Origin: Streptomyces sp. XY006
Lineage (GTDB): Bacteria > Actinomycetota > Actinomycetes > Streptomycetales > Streptomycetaceae
DNA: 64,000 nt
NCBI RefSeq assembly: GCF_002237655.1
Contig: NZ_NOKT01000018.1
Coordinates: 1-64,000, forward strand
Direction: 5' to 3'
A program made the translations under genes and the position numbers. This document shows positions 8,482-16,119 of this stretch, piece by piece. Numbering within the stretch: position 1 is the stretch's first letter; each line of letters starts with the position of its first letter. The notes under the pieces were generated by a model. That model was not told the DNA's origin and did not search any database. It was given only the letters and a program-made list of their open reading frames with translations.

Positions 8482-9327
8482 TCACAGCAGCGCGGCCCGC
8501 GGACCGTCCGGCTGCTCCAGCCGCCGCTCCAGGATCGAGCGCGCGATCTGCGACGCCTCGTCCTCGGAGAGCCGGCGGAAGCCGTCCTCGGTGATCACGG
8601 TGACGATGGGATAGATCCGGCGGGCGACGTCGGGACCACCGGTCGCCGAGTCGTCGTCTGCCGCGTCGTAGAGCGCCTGGACCACGAGCGTGGCGGCCTC
8701 GGCCTCGCTCAGGTCGTCCCGGTAGAGCTTCTTCATCGCGCCGCGCGCGAAGATCGAGCCGGAACCGGTGGCCGCGTACCCCTGCTCCTCGGAACGCCCG
8801 CCCGTCACGTCGTACGAGAAGATCCGGCCCTTGTCCCGGTCCACGTCGTACCCGGCGAACAGCGGGACGACGGCCAGGCCCTGCATGGCCATGCCCAGGT
8901 TCGAGCGGATCATCGTGGAGAGCCGGTTCGCCTTGCCCTCCAGGGACAGCTGCGCGCCCTCGACCTTCTCGAAGTGCTCCAGCTCCAGCTGGAAGAGCTT
9001 CACCATCTCCACGGCCAGACCCGCGGTGCCGGCGATGCCCACCGCCGAGTACTCGTCGGCGGGGAAGACCTTCTCGATGTCCCGCTGGGCGATGACGTTG
9101 CCCATCGTGGCCCGCCGGTCGCCGGCGAGGACCACCCCGCCGGGGAACGTCACGGCGACGATCGTCGTCCCGTGCGGTGCCTCGATCACGCCCTGGGTGG
9201 GCGGCAGTTGCCGGTTGCCCGGCAGCATCTCCGGCTGGTGCTCGGACAGGAAGTCCATGAAGGAGGAGGAGCCTGGCGTCAGGAAGGCAGCTGGTAGACG
9301 CCCGGTGCTACGAGTGTTGGCTTCCAC
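8482..9327 (-). CDS. prcB: Proteasome beta subunit (catalytic, with propeptide)
   Basis: 281 residues from a GTG at 9327, with AAGGA about 7 bases upstream. Residues 1-53 are the propeptide (ending EAPHG) that is cut autocatalytically to expose Thr54 of the mature TTIVAV N-terminus; this Thr is the nucleophile. The mature part has GDRRAT and the SGSIFARGAMKKLY region of beta subunits. The frame stays open upstream to 9414, but the GTG gives the propeptide length known for Streptomyces. Its first 49 bases overlap the end of a decayed endonuclease VII-like reading frame. Confidence 0.97.
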   Translation of the reverse strand: MEANTRSTGRLPAAFLTPGSSSFMDFLSEHQPEMLPGNRQLPPTQGVIEAPHGTTIVAVTFPGGVVLAGDRRATMGNVIAQRDIEKVFPADEYSAVGIAGTAGLAVEMVKLFQLELEHFEKVEGAQLSLEGKANRLSTMIRSNLGMAMQGLAVVPLFAGYDVDRDKGRIFSYDVTGGRSEEQGYAATGSGSIFARGAMKKLYRDDLSEAEAATLVVQALYDAADDDSATGGPDVARRIYPIVTVITEDGFRRLSEDEASQIARSILERRLEQPDGPRAALL

Positions 9328-9635
9328 GCGATTCCTTCCACGTAAACGACAGCCCGCCCTGTGACGTCGGGCCGATCCTTGGAACAACCCCGGTCCGGTT
9401 GCGGCCGGGGGCACGGTATGCCACGGACCCTACCCGTCCTGCGGCGGTGATCCACATGCCCGGCGACCCCAACTGCGCCGGGACGGTGCCGCACTTGCCC
9501 GCCGCGCACCGCCGGCGGGCCACCGGGCTCCGGACGCCCTCGACGCCCGGAGCGCCGCACACGAGGACGGCACGTCACACCCTGTCCCGCGCGCAGCGCT
9601 CCGCGCTTCGCCCGTCCGTCACCCGCGCACCCCAT
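9279..9635 (-). pseudogene. Decayed endonuclease VII (HNH-like) domain gene overlapping prcB
   Basis: The C-terminal 25 or so codons read YVEGIAWKPTLVAPGVY-QLPS. I recall this as the ending of endonuclease VII-domain proteins encoded next to prcB in many Streptomyces. Upstream, HVDHRRRTGRVRG resembles the family HVDHCH-x-TGRVRG, but the zinc and metal ligands Cys and His are replaced by Arg. Further upstream the frame is Arg/Gly-rich and no longer recognisable, while a shifted frame (about 9560-9308) holds scattered Cys residues, suggesting frameshifts. The preserved end lies in the part constrained by prcB's ribosome site and coding frame. This remnant accounts for most of the 336-bp gap between pup and prcB. 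Confidence 0.55.
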
Positions 9636-9663
9636 TCACCTTCGGAATGCAGGCACAGGCGCC

Positions 9664-9882
9664 TTACTGGCCACCCTTTTGCACGAAGGACCGCACGAAG
9701 TCCTCGGCGTTCTCCTCAAGGACGTCGTCGATCTCGTCCAGGACCGAGTCCACGTCGTCGCTCAGCTTCTCCTGACGCTCCTTGAGGTCCTCCGAAGCCT
9801 GCGACTCCGCCGCCTGCTCCTCGACCTCCTCGGTGGACCGGGTGGCCTTCTGCTGTCCGCCGCCGGTGTCCTTGGTCGCCAT
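9664..9882 (-). CDS. pup: Prokaryotic ubiquitin-like protein Pup
   Basis: 72 residues, acidic and predicted disordered-to-helical, ending in the Pup signature GGQ. A C-terminal Gln means Dop must deamidate it to Glu before PafA can ligate it. The central helix (LKERQEKLSDDVDSVLDEID) is the part that pairs with the Arc/Mpa coiled coil. The frame is open to 10020, but the ATG at 9882 (MATKDTGGGQQ) gives the conserved start. It lies between dop and prcB on the same strand. Confidence 0.97.
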   Translation of the reverse strand: MATKDTGGGQQKATRSTEEVEEQAAESQASEDLKERQEKLSDDVDSVLDEIDDVLEENAEDFVRSFVQKGGQ

Positions 9883-10060
9883 ATCCCTCACCCCGCTCGG
9901 TTCGCCCGACACAGTTGCTCGGTCAAGATCAGACCCTACTCGCCGGGTCTGACAATGGTCCCGCAGTTGCTCCAACGTACGGGGACCACCTCGATGATTC
10001 CCGGACCAGGGATTTTCCACCCTGTCCGGCGGGCCCCACCCGAGTACCCGCTGATCGCGT

Positions 10061-11572
10061 TCATCCTCCCGAAAGCACCCTGACCAGGTCCTCCGCGGTG
10101 CGGCAGCGGTCCAGGAGCTCCTTGACGTGATTACGCGTTCCGCGAAGCGGTTCCAGGGTTGGGACCCGCTGCAGCGAGTCCCGGCCCGGCAGATCGAAGA
10201 TCACCGAGTCCCAGGAGGCGGCCGCGACGTCGTCCGCGTACTGCTCCAGGCAGCGCCCGCGGAAGTACGCCCGGGTGTCCTCGGGCGGCGCCGTACGGGC
10301 CCGCTCCACGTCCTCCTCGGTCAGCAGCCGCTTCATGCGCCCCCGGGCCACCAGACGGTTGTACAGGCCCTTGTCGGGCCGCACGTCCGCGTACTGGAGG
10401 TCCACCAGGTGCAGCCGGGCCGCGTCCCAGTCGAGGTTGTCCCGGCGGCGGTAGCCCTCCATGAGCTCCCGCTTGGCCACCCAGTCCAGCTCGCCGGCCA
10501 GGCTCATCGGGTCGTGCTCCAGACGGGTGAGGGTGTCCTCCCAGCGGGACAGGACGTCCTTGGTCTGCTCGTCGGCGTCCGCCCCGAACCGCTCCTCCAC
10601 GTACTTGCGTGCGAGCTCGTAGTACTCCATCTGCAGCTGGACCGCCGTGAGCGTGCGGCCGCTGCGCAGCGTGACCAGGCGCTTCAGGGACGGGTCGTGC
10701 GAGACCTGGTGGAGGGTGCGCACGGGCTGGTCGACGGCCAGGTCCACGGCAATGAAGCCGTCCTCGATCATCGACAGCACCAGCGAGGTCGTGCCCAGCT
10801 TGAGGTAGGTCGAGATCTCCGACAGGTTCGCGTCGCCGATGATCACGTGCAGGCGCCGGTACTTCTCGGCGTCCGCGTGCGGCTCGTCGCGGGTGTTGAT
10901 GATCGGGCGCTTGAGCGTCGTCTCCAGGCCCACCTCGACCTCGAAGTAGTCCGCCCGCTGGCTGAGCTGGAAGCCGTGCTCGTGCCCGTCCTGACCGATG
11001 CCGACGCGGCCCGCGCCGGCGAAGACCTGACGCGAGACGAAGAACGGCGTCAGATGGCGCACGATGTCCGAGAAGGGGGTCTCCCGCTTCATCAGGTAGT
11101 TCTCGTGCGTGCCGTAGGACGCGCCCTTGTTGTCGGTGTTGTTCTTGTACAGGTGGATCGGCTGGGCGCCGGGGAGCTGCGCGGCCCGCTCCGCCGCCTC
11201 GGCCATGATCCGCTCGCCGGCCTTGTCCCAGAGGACGGCGTCCCGGGGGTTGGTCACCTCGGGAGCGCTGTACTCGGGGTGCGCGTGGTCGACGTAGAGC
11301 CGTGCGCCATTGGTGAGGATCACGTTGGCCAGGCCGATGTCCTCGTCCGTGAGCTGGCTGGAGTCGGCGGCCTCGCGGGCGAGGTCGAAGCCTCGCGCGT
11401 CCCGCAGCGGGTTCTCCTCCTCGAAGTCCCAGCGGGCCCGGCGGGCCCGGTGCATCGCCGCCGCGTAGGCGTTCACGATCTGGGACGAGGTGAGCATGGC
11501 ATTGGCGTTGGGGTGGCCGGGGACGGAGATTCCGTACTCCGTCTCGATGCCCATTACTCGCCGTACGGTCAT
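10061..11572 (-). CDS. dop: Pup deamidase/depupylase Dop
   Basis: 503 residues starting MTVRRVMGIETEYGIS; GIETEYG is the ATP/Mg motif shared with PafA's GLENEYG. Like PafA it has INTRDEPHADAEKYRR. Dop converts the C-terminal Gln of Pup to Glu and also removes Pup from substrates. The ATG at 11572 has AAGGAGG six bases upstream, which decides the start over an upstream GTG/ATG at 11596. It is upstream of pup (178-bp gap) and separated from arc by a terminator, so it probably leads its own dop-pup-prcBA transcript. Confidence 0.96.
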   Translation of the reverse strand: MTVRRVMGIETEYGISVPGHPNANAMLTSSQIVNAYAAAMHRARRARWDFEEENPLRDARGFDLAREAADSSQLTDEDIGLANVILTNGARLYVDHAHPEYSAPEVTNPRDAVLWDKAGERIMAEAAERAAQLPGAQPIHLYKNNTDNKGASYGTHENYLMKRETPFSDIVRHLTPFFVSRQVFAGAGRVGIGQDGHEHGFQLSQRADYFEVEVGLETTLKRPIINTRDEPHADAEKYRRLHVIIGDANLSEISTYLKLGTTSLVLSMIEDGFIAVDLAVDQPVRTLHQVSHDPSLKRLVTLRSGRTLTAVQLQMEYYELARKYVEERFGADADEQTKDVLSRWEDTLTRLEHDPMSLAGELDWVAKRELMEGYRRRDNLDWDAARLHLVDLQYADVRPDKGLYNRLVARGRMKRLLTEEDVERARTAPPEDTRAYFRGRCLEQYADDVAAASWDSVIFDLPGRDSLQRVPTLEPLRGTRNHVKELLDRCRTAEDLVRVLSGG

Positions 11573-11762
11573 GCGGCCCTCCTTGCCCGGCGGCACCCTC
11601 GGTCGTGGGCGCCACTCAGATACCGCTGGCGCTCGGTTGCGTGTGCGGTGCCCGTCCCCGCACTGCGCGACTCGGCGGTACGCAAGAGCCTAGAACGCCT
11701 TTGCGCTGGTGGGGAGATCATTTGCGTCATTGCGTTGCTCCAGCCGTGGCCTGAAAAACAGT

Positions 11763-11797
11763 CGGCTGCGGGTACCCGCCGAGGGCACCCGCAGCCG
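11763..11797 (-). terminator. Intrinsic terminator after arc
   Basis: CGGCTGCGGGT and its exact complement (11763-11773 and 11787-11797) form an 11-bp stem with a 13-nt loop. On the minus strand it is followed by ACTGTTTTT, a rare clear T-run in this GC-rich sequence, right after the arc stop. Confidence 0.8.
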
Positions 11798-11806
11798 CCC
11801 TGCCTT

Positions 11807-13573
11807 TTACAGGTACTGACCGGTGTTCGCCACCGTGTCGATGGAGCGCCCGGTGTCCGCGCCCTGCTTTCCGGTGATGAGCGTACGGATGTACACGATC
11901 CGCTCGCCCTTCTTTCCGGAGATCCGGGCCCAGTCGTCGGGGTTGGTGGTGTTCGGCAGGTCCTCGTTCTCCTTGAACTCGTCCACGCAGGCCTGGAGGA
12001 GGTGGGAGACGCGGAGGCCCTTCTGGTTCTTCTCGAGGAAGTCCTTGATCGCCATCTTCTTGGCCCGGCCCACGATGTTCTCGATCATGGCGCCGGAATT
12101 GAAGTCCTTGAAGTACAGGACTTCCTTGTCACCATTGGCGTAGGTGACCTCCAGGAAGCGGTTCTCCTCGGATTCGGCGTACATGTGCTCGACGGCCGTC
12201 TGGATCATGTTCTGGACCGTGGCACCCTTGTCGCCGCCGTGCTCGCCGAGGTCGTCGGAGTGCAGCGGGAGGCGCTCGGTGAGGTACTTGCCGAAGATGT
12301 CCTTGGCCGCCTCGGCGTCCGGACGCTCGATCTTGATCTTCACGTCCAGCCGGCCGGGACGCAGGATGGCCGGGTCGATCATGTCCTCGCGGTTGGAGGC
12401 GCCGATCACGACCACGTTCTGCAGGCCCTCCACGCCGTCGATCTCGGCGAGCAGCTGCGGGACGATGGTGTTCTCCACGTCCGAGCTGACACCGGAGCCA
12501 CGGGTGCGGAAGAGGGACTCCATCTCGTCGAAGAAGACGATGACGGGCGTGCCCTCGCTGGCCTTCTCACGGGCCCGCTGGAAGACGAGGCGGATCTGCC
12601 GCTCCGTCTCACCGACGTACTTGTTGAGCAGCTCGGGGCCCTTGATGTTCAGGAAGAAGCTCTTGCCGGCGGCCTGGCCGGTCACCTCGGCGACCTTCTT
12701 GGCCAGCGAGTTGGCCACGGCCTTGGCGATCAGTGTCTTACCGCATCCAGGGGGTCCGTACAGCAGCACACCCTTGGGGGGCCGCAGTTCGTGCTCCTTG
12801 AACAGGTCCGGGTAGAGGTAGGGGAGCTCGACGGCGTCCCGGATGGCCTCGATCTGGCCGCCGAGACCGCCGATCTGCTCGTAGCCGATGTCGGGGACCT
12901 CTTCGAGGACGAGCTCTTCGACCTCGCTCTTGGGGACGACCTCGTAGACGTATCCGGAGCGGGGCTCCAGGAGCAGGGCGTCGCCGGGGCGGATGGTGAC
13001 GTCCAGCAGCGGCTCGGCGAGCCGCACCACCCGCTCCTCGTCGGTGTGCCCGAGCACCAGGGCCCGCTCGCCGTCCTCGAGGATCTCCTTGAGGGTCACG
13101 ATGTCGCCGACGCGCTCGAACTCCATGGCCTCGACCACGTTGAGCGCTTCGTTGAGCATGACTTCCTGGCCGCGCCGGAGCTCCTCGAGCTCGACGCTGG
13201 GGCTGACGTTCACCCTGAGCTTGCGGCCGCCGGTGAAGATGTCGGCGGTGCCGTCCTCGTTGGCCGTCAGGAAGACGCCGAAGCCGGCCGGCGGCTGCGC
13301 GAGCCGGTCGACCTCTTCCTTGAGGGCCACGATCTGGTCCCGGGCCTCACGGAGCGTGTTCGCGAGTCGCTCGTTCTGCGCGGACACGCCGGCCAGATTG
13401 GTCTGCAGCTCGACGATCCGCTCTTCGAGAATCCTCGTGTGTCGCGGAGAGTCGGCGAGCTTGCGTCGCAGGACGGCGATCTCCTGCTCAAGGTAGGCGA
13501 TCTGCCCGGCCGGGTCGTCGGACCCGCGTCCCGGGCGGATGCCGCGGTTCATGTCGTCGTCGTGGGCTGCCAC
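11807..13573 (-). CDS. arc: Proteasome-associated AAA ATPase Arc (Mpa)
   Basis: 588 residues from a GTG at 13573 with GGAGG before it. Order: N-terminal coiled coil (about 22-92) that binds Pup, two OB-fold subdomains (about 95-225), then the AAA module with Walker A GPPGCGKT (273-280) and Walker B IVFFDE (345-350). It ends TGQYL, the penultimate-Tyr tail that inserts into the proteasome alpha ring. The hexamer unfolds pupylated proteins and feeds them into PrcAB. An upstream start at 13591 would add six residues but fits the ribosome site worse. It is divergent from the ferredoxin gene. Confidence 0.97.
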   Translation of the reverse strand: MAAHDDDMNRGIRPGRGSDDPAGQIAYLEQEIAVLRRKLADSPRHTRILEERIVELQTNLAGVSAQNERLANTLREARDQIVALKEEVDRLAQPPAGFGVFLTANEDGTADIFTGGRKLRVNVSPSVELEELRRGQEVMLNEALNVVEAMEFERVGDIVTLKEILEDGERALVLGHTDEERVVRLAEPLLDVTIRPGDALLLEPRSGYVYEVVPKSEVEELVLEEVPDIGYEQIGGLGGQIEAIRDAVELPYLYPDLFKEHELRPPKGVLLYGPPGCGKTLIAKAVANSLAKKVAEVTGQAAGKSFFLNIKGPELLNKYVGETERQIRLVFQRAREKASEGTPVIVFFDEMESLFRTRGSGVSSDVENTIVPQLLAEIDGVEGLQNVVVIGASNREDMIDPAILRPGRLDVKIKIERPDAEAAKDIFGKYLTERLPLHSDDLGEHGGDKGATVQNMIQTAVEHMYAESEENRFLEVTYANGDKEVLYFKDFNSGAMIENIVGRAKKMAIKDFLEKNQKGLRVSHLLQACVDEFKENEDLPNTTNPDDWARISGKKGERIVYIRTLITGKQGADTGRSIDTVANTGQYL

Positions 13574-13819
13574 GGTCCTCACCTCCTCCAAGGGGAGCTG
13601 GACGCTTCCAGACCCTACCTGGGCGGGTGTCGATTGAAACCCCTAGATCACAAAGACGGTCGGGGTGTGTCCGATCTTCACCCTTGCGCTCTCCCTCACG
13701 CCAGGGGAATACCCAGCGAACATGATTGGAACCCAGCCTCAGGTACGGTCGAAGCGTTCAACACCCGTCAGAGCTGGCCGGATTCCCGGTACGGCTCGAC
13801 GCATGAAACGGCAGGAGAC

Positions 13820-14125
13820 ATGAGCGTGCAGCAGGAGGCCGGGGTCGAGGGCGAGGCGCTGGAGGTCTGGATCGACCAGGACCTGTGTACCGGCGACGGC
13901 ATCTGCGCCCAGTACGCGCCCGAGGTGTTCGAGCTGGACATCGACGGTCTGGCCTATGTGAAGAGCGCCGACGACGAGTTGCTCCAGGACAAGGGGGCGA
14001 CAACGCCCGTTCCGCTGCCGCTCCTCACGGATGTGATCGACTCGGCGAAGGAGTGTCCGGGCGAGTGCATCCACGTACGTCGCGTTTCGGACAGGGCCGA
14101 GGTCTACGGCCCGGACGCGGAGTGA
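13820..14125 (+). CDS. Ferredoxin, 3Fe-4S/4Fe-4S type
   Basis: 101 residues. The cluster motif is C-x2-D-x2-C (CTGDGIC, about residues 22-28) with the remaining Cys in ECPGEC near the C-terminus. Asp in the middle position is typical of single-cluster ferredoxins that can hold [3Fe-4S] or Asp-ligated [4Fe-4S], often P450 partners; no P450 is adjacent. AGGAG lies only 2 bases before this ATG but 8 bases before an in-frame GTG at 13826, so translation may really start two codons later. It is divergent from arc across about 250 bp that holds both promoters. Confidence 0.9.
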   Translation: MSVQQEAGVEGEALEVWIDQDLCTGDGICAQYAPEVFELDIDGLAYVKSADDELLQDKGATTPVPLPLLTDVIDSAKECPGECIHVRRVSDRAEVYGPDAE

Positions 14126-14185
14126 CCAGTTCTCCACGTTCCGTGACTACTGTCTGATATCTCACACACCGGTGCCACACGGGCT

Positions 14186-14764
14186 TCACACGCTGCGGGC
14201 GCCGGCCGGTGTGGAGCGGACGAACGTGCCGTCCTGCCAACGCCATTTCACGTCGCTCTTCTCGTCGGGACAGCAACGCGGCACGTCCGGGGACGAGTAG
14301 CCGAGGAGCGTGGCCGTCACGGCGCCCGCGCGCACGGCGAAGTCACCGACGGTGGTGCCGTCCTTGGGGTCGAGCAGAGTCGCCACCACGCGCGGCTTGC
14401 CGTCGGCGCCGCCCCGGGTGAGGACGTACACACCGTCCGGCGGGGTGCCCATCGGGGAGTCGCAGTGCACCACGGCCACCGTCTCGGGGTTGCCGTCGCC
14501 GTCGAGGTCGCCGGACGCCTTCTTCTGCACCACGGCCTTCACCGGGCCGCATTCGAGGGGGAACTCCATCGCGGCCGGGTCGGGCGCGGCCAGGGGCGCG
14601 GGCGCGCTTCTGGTCTCGGGGGCGCCCGGCTGGGCGGCCGTCGCCGCGCCGGGCTGCAGGACCGAGGAGAGGGCCACCACGCCGGCGAGCGCCGTGGCGG
14701 TGGCGAGCCAGTGGATGGGGCGGGTGTGGGTGTGGGCGAGCTCCGGGACGGCGGAAGGCTGCAC
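14186..14764 (-). CDS. Small secreted protein, function unknown
   Basis: 192 residues from a GTG at 14764 with AGGAG 9 bases upstream. The hydrophobic stretch WLATATALAGVVAL (about residues 17-30), ending in an Ala-rich AATAA, is a signal peptide. The mature part has ASGDLDGDGNPETVAVV, an Asp-rich loop like FG-GAP or calcium-binding repeats, and several Cys (ECG, HCD, RCC) that may form disulfides. I do not recognise a named family. It is convergent with the ferredoxin and lies downstream of trmI on the same strand, but a strong hairpin separates them. Confidence 0.75.
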   Translation of the reverse strand: MQPSAVPELAHTHTRPIHWLATATALAGVVALSSVLQPGAATAAQPGAPETRSAPAPLAAPDPAAMEFPLECGPVKAVVQKKASGDLDGDGNPETVAVVHCDSPMGTPPDGVYVLTRGGADGKPRVVATLLDPKDGTTVGDFAVRAGAVTATLLGYSSPDVPRCCPDEKSDVKWRWQDGTFVRSTPAGARSV

Positions 14765-15010
14765 TAGGAGTGTCTCCTGAGGGCTGTGCCGGTGGGGTGG
14801 CCAAGATGGTGCCACACGTCACACCGCGAGGGAACGGCGGGGTGTGCGCCGTCCGCGCCGGGGAAGTCAGAAGGGTTGCGGTTCCTGCCGTCGTGTCAGC
14901 GGGCCGGTGCCCGCGGGGGCCGCTGCCGGCGCGGCTGGTGGCGGCCGGGTGCCGCGTGGCAGGTCCGTGGCAGGTCAACGGTGTCGGGCGCGGGTTCACC
15001 CCGGGCGGCA

Positions 15011-15074
15011 ACGCAGAGGCGCCGTGGCGCAGTTCCGGTTGGAGTTCGGGAACTGCGCCACGGCGCCTGTGCGT
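15011..15074. terminator. Very long hairpin after trmI
   Basis: A perfect 20-bp inverted repeat (15017-15036 with 15049-15068) extends through one mismatch into five more pairs, giving 26-base arms and a 12-nt loop. It sits just beyond the trmI stop on the minus strand. The rest of this 331-bp stretch (14765-15095) shows no gene. Confidence 0.8.
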
Positions 15075-15095
15075 TGTGCGGGGTGACGGGTCGTC

Positions 15096-15998
15096 TCAGC
15101 GGGCGGTGCCGCCGTCGGCGTTGGGGCCCGCGTAGTCCTCGCCGTAGGCGCCCTTGGCCGGGCGGCGGCGGCGCATGGGCGGCTCGACGCCGTCGGCCAG
15201 GCGGCGGGCGGTGAGCAGGAAGCCGGTGTGGCCGATCATGCGGTGGTCCGGCCGGACGGCCAGGCCCTCGATGTGCCAGTTGCGGATCATCGTCTCCCAG
15301 GAGGTCGGCTCGTTGAAGCAGCCGATCTCCCGGATGGACTCGACGGTCCGCGCGAGCTGGGTGGTGGTCGCGACGTAGCAGCAGAGGATGCCGCCGGGCA
15401 CGAGCGCCTTGGAGACGGCCTCCAGGCACTCCCAGGGGGCGAGCATGTCGAGGATGACGCGGTCGACGTCGGTGTCGGACAGGTTGTCCTGGAGGTCGCC
15501 GACGGTGAGCTGCCAGGCCGGATGCGGGCCGCCGAAGTAGCGCTCGACGTTCGCCTGGGCGATCTCGGCGAAGTCGGCGCGGCGCTCGTAGCTGTGCAGC
15601 ATGCCCTGGTCGCCGATGGCGCGCAGCAGGAAGCTGCTGAGCGAGCCCGAGCCGACGCCGGCCTCCACGACGCGCGCGCCGGGGAAGATGTCGGCGAAGG
15701 CGAGGATCTGCCCCGCGTCCTTGGGGTATACCACGGCGGCGCCGCGGGGCATGGACAGGACGTAGTCGGGGAGCAGGGGGCGCAGCGCGAGGTAGGCGAC
15801 GTTCCCCGTGGTGCGGACAACGCTGCCCTCGGGAGCGCCGATCAGCTCGTCGTGCGGGAAGGAACCCTTGTGGGTGTGGAAGTTCTTCCCGGCCTCGAGC
15901 GTGAACGTGTAGTGGCGGCCCTTGGGGTCGGTCAGCTGAACCTGGTCCCCGACCTTGAAGGGCCCGCGCCTGCGGGCGGCACCGGTCGGTTCGGACAT
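15096..15998 (-). CDS. trmI: tRNA (adenine-58-N1)-methyltransferase TrmI
   Basis: 300 residues. The N-terminal GDQVQLTDPKGRHY and HKGSFPHDELIG are the small beta domain of TrmI. The SAM-binding site follows: VVEAGVGSGSLSSFLL (about residues 110-125), with the catalytic-region DMLAPWECL. It methylates A58 in the T loop of tRNA. No Shine-Dalgarno precedes the ATG; TAGGCT lies 6 bases upstream (16010-16005), a leaderless arrangement. The C-terminus is a basic tail (PPMRRRRPAKG). The gene lies beside the M50 protease gene, as in other Streptomyces. Confidence 0.94.
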   Translation of the reverse strand: MSEPTGAARRRGPFKVGDQVQLTDPKGRHYTFTLEAGKNFHTHKGSFPHDELIGAPEGSVVRTTGNVAYLALRPLLPDYVLSMPRGAAVVYPKDAGQILAFADIFPGARVVEAGVGSGSLSSFLLRAIGDQGMLHSYERRADFAEIAQANVERYFGGPHPAWQLTVGDLQDNLSDTDVDRVILDMLAPWECLEAVSKALVPGGILCCYVATTTQLARTVESIREIGCFNEPTSWETMIRNWHIEGLAVRPDHRMIGHTGFLLTARRLADGVEPPMRRRRPAKGAYGEDYAGPNADGGTAR

Positions 15999-16010
15999 GT
16001 GACCAGCCTA
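15996..16010 (-). promoter_or_regulatory. Leaderless -10 element of trmI
   Basis: TAGGCT, then GGTCAC, then the ATG at 15998. The 6-base gap and missing ribosome site fit transcription starting at or next to the start codon. Confidence 0.5.
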
Positions 16011-16030
16011 CCGGCCTCCGGGAGGGTCTC

Positions 16031-16102
16031 CGACCACCGGGACGGCCGGCGGGACGACCACCGGGACGGCCGGCGGGACGATCACCGGGGCGGCCGGCGG
16101 GA
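16031..16102. repeat. Three tandem copies of a 24-bp unit
   Basis: CGACCACCGGGACGGCCGGC plus GGGA is repeated exactly at 16031-16054 and 16055-16078, and with two changes at 16079-16102. It fills most of the gap between trmI and the M50 protease stop. The unit is a multiple of 3 and reads as PPAVPVV repeats on the minus strand, but no credible gene covers it. Confidence 0.85.
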
Positions 16103-16119
16103 CCGATGTCGGGAGCGGG

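Noticed and set aside
10127..14125. Very long open frame on the plus strand opposite dop and arc (and similar ones opposite metH and the binding-protein genes)
   Set aside because: Product is Arg/Leu/Val/Gly-rich without domains and is explained by GC-rich third positions of the opposite-strand genes. Only its end coincides with a real gene, the ferredoxin.
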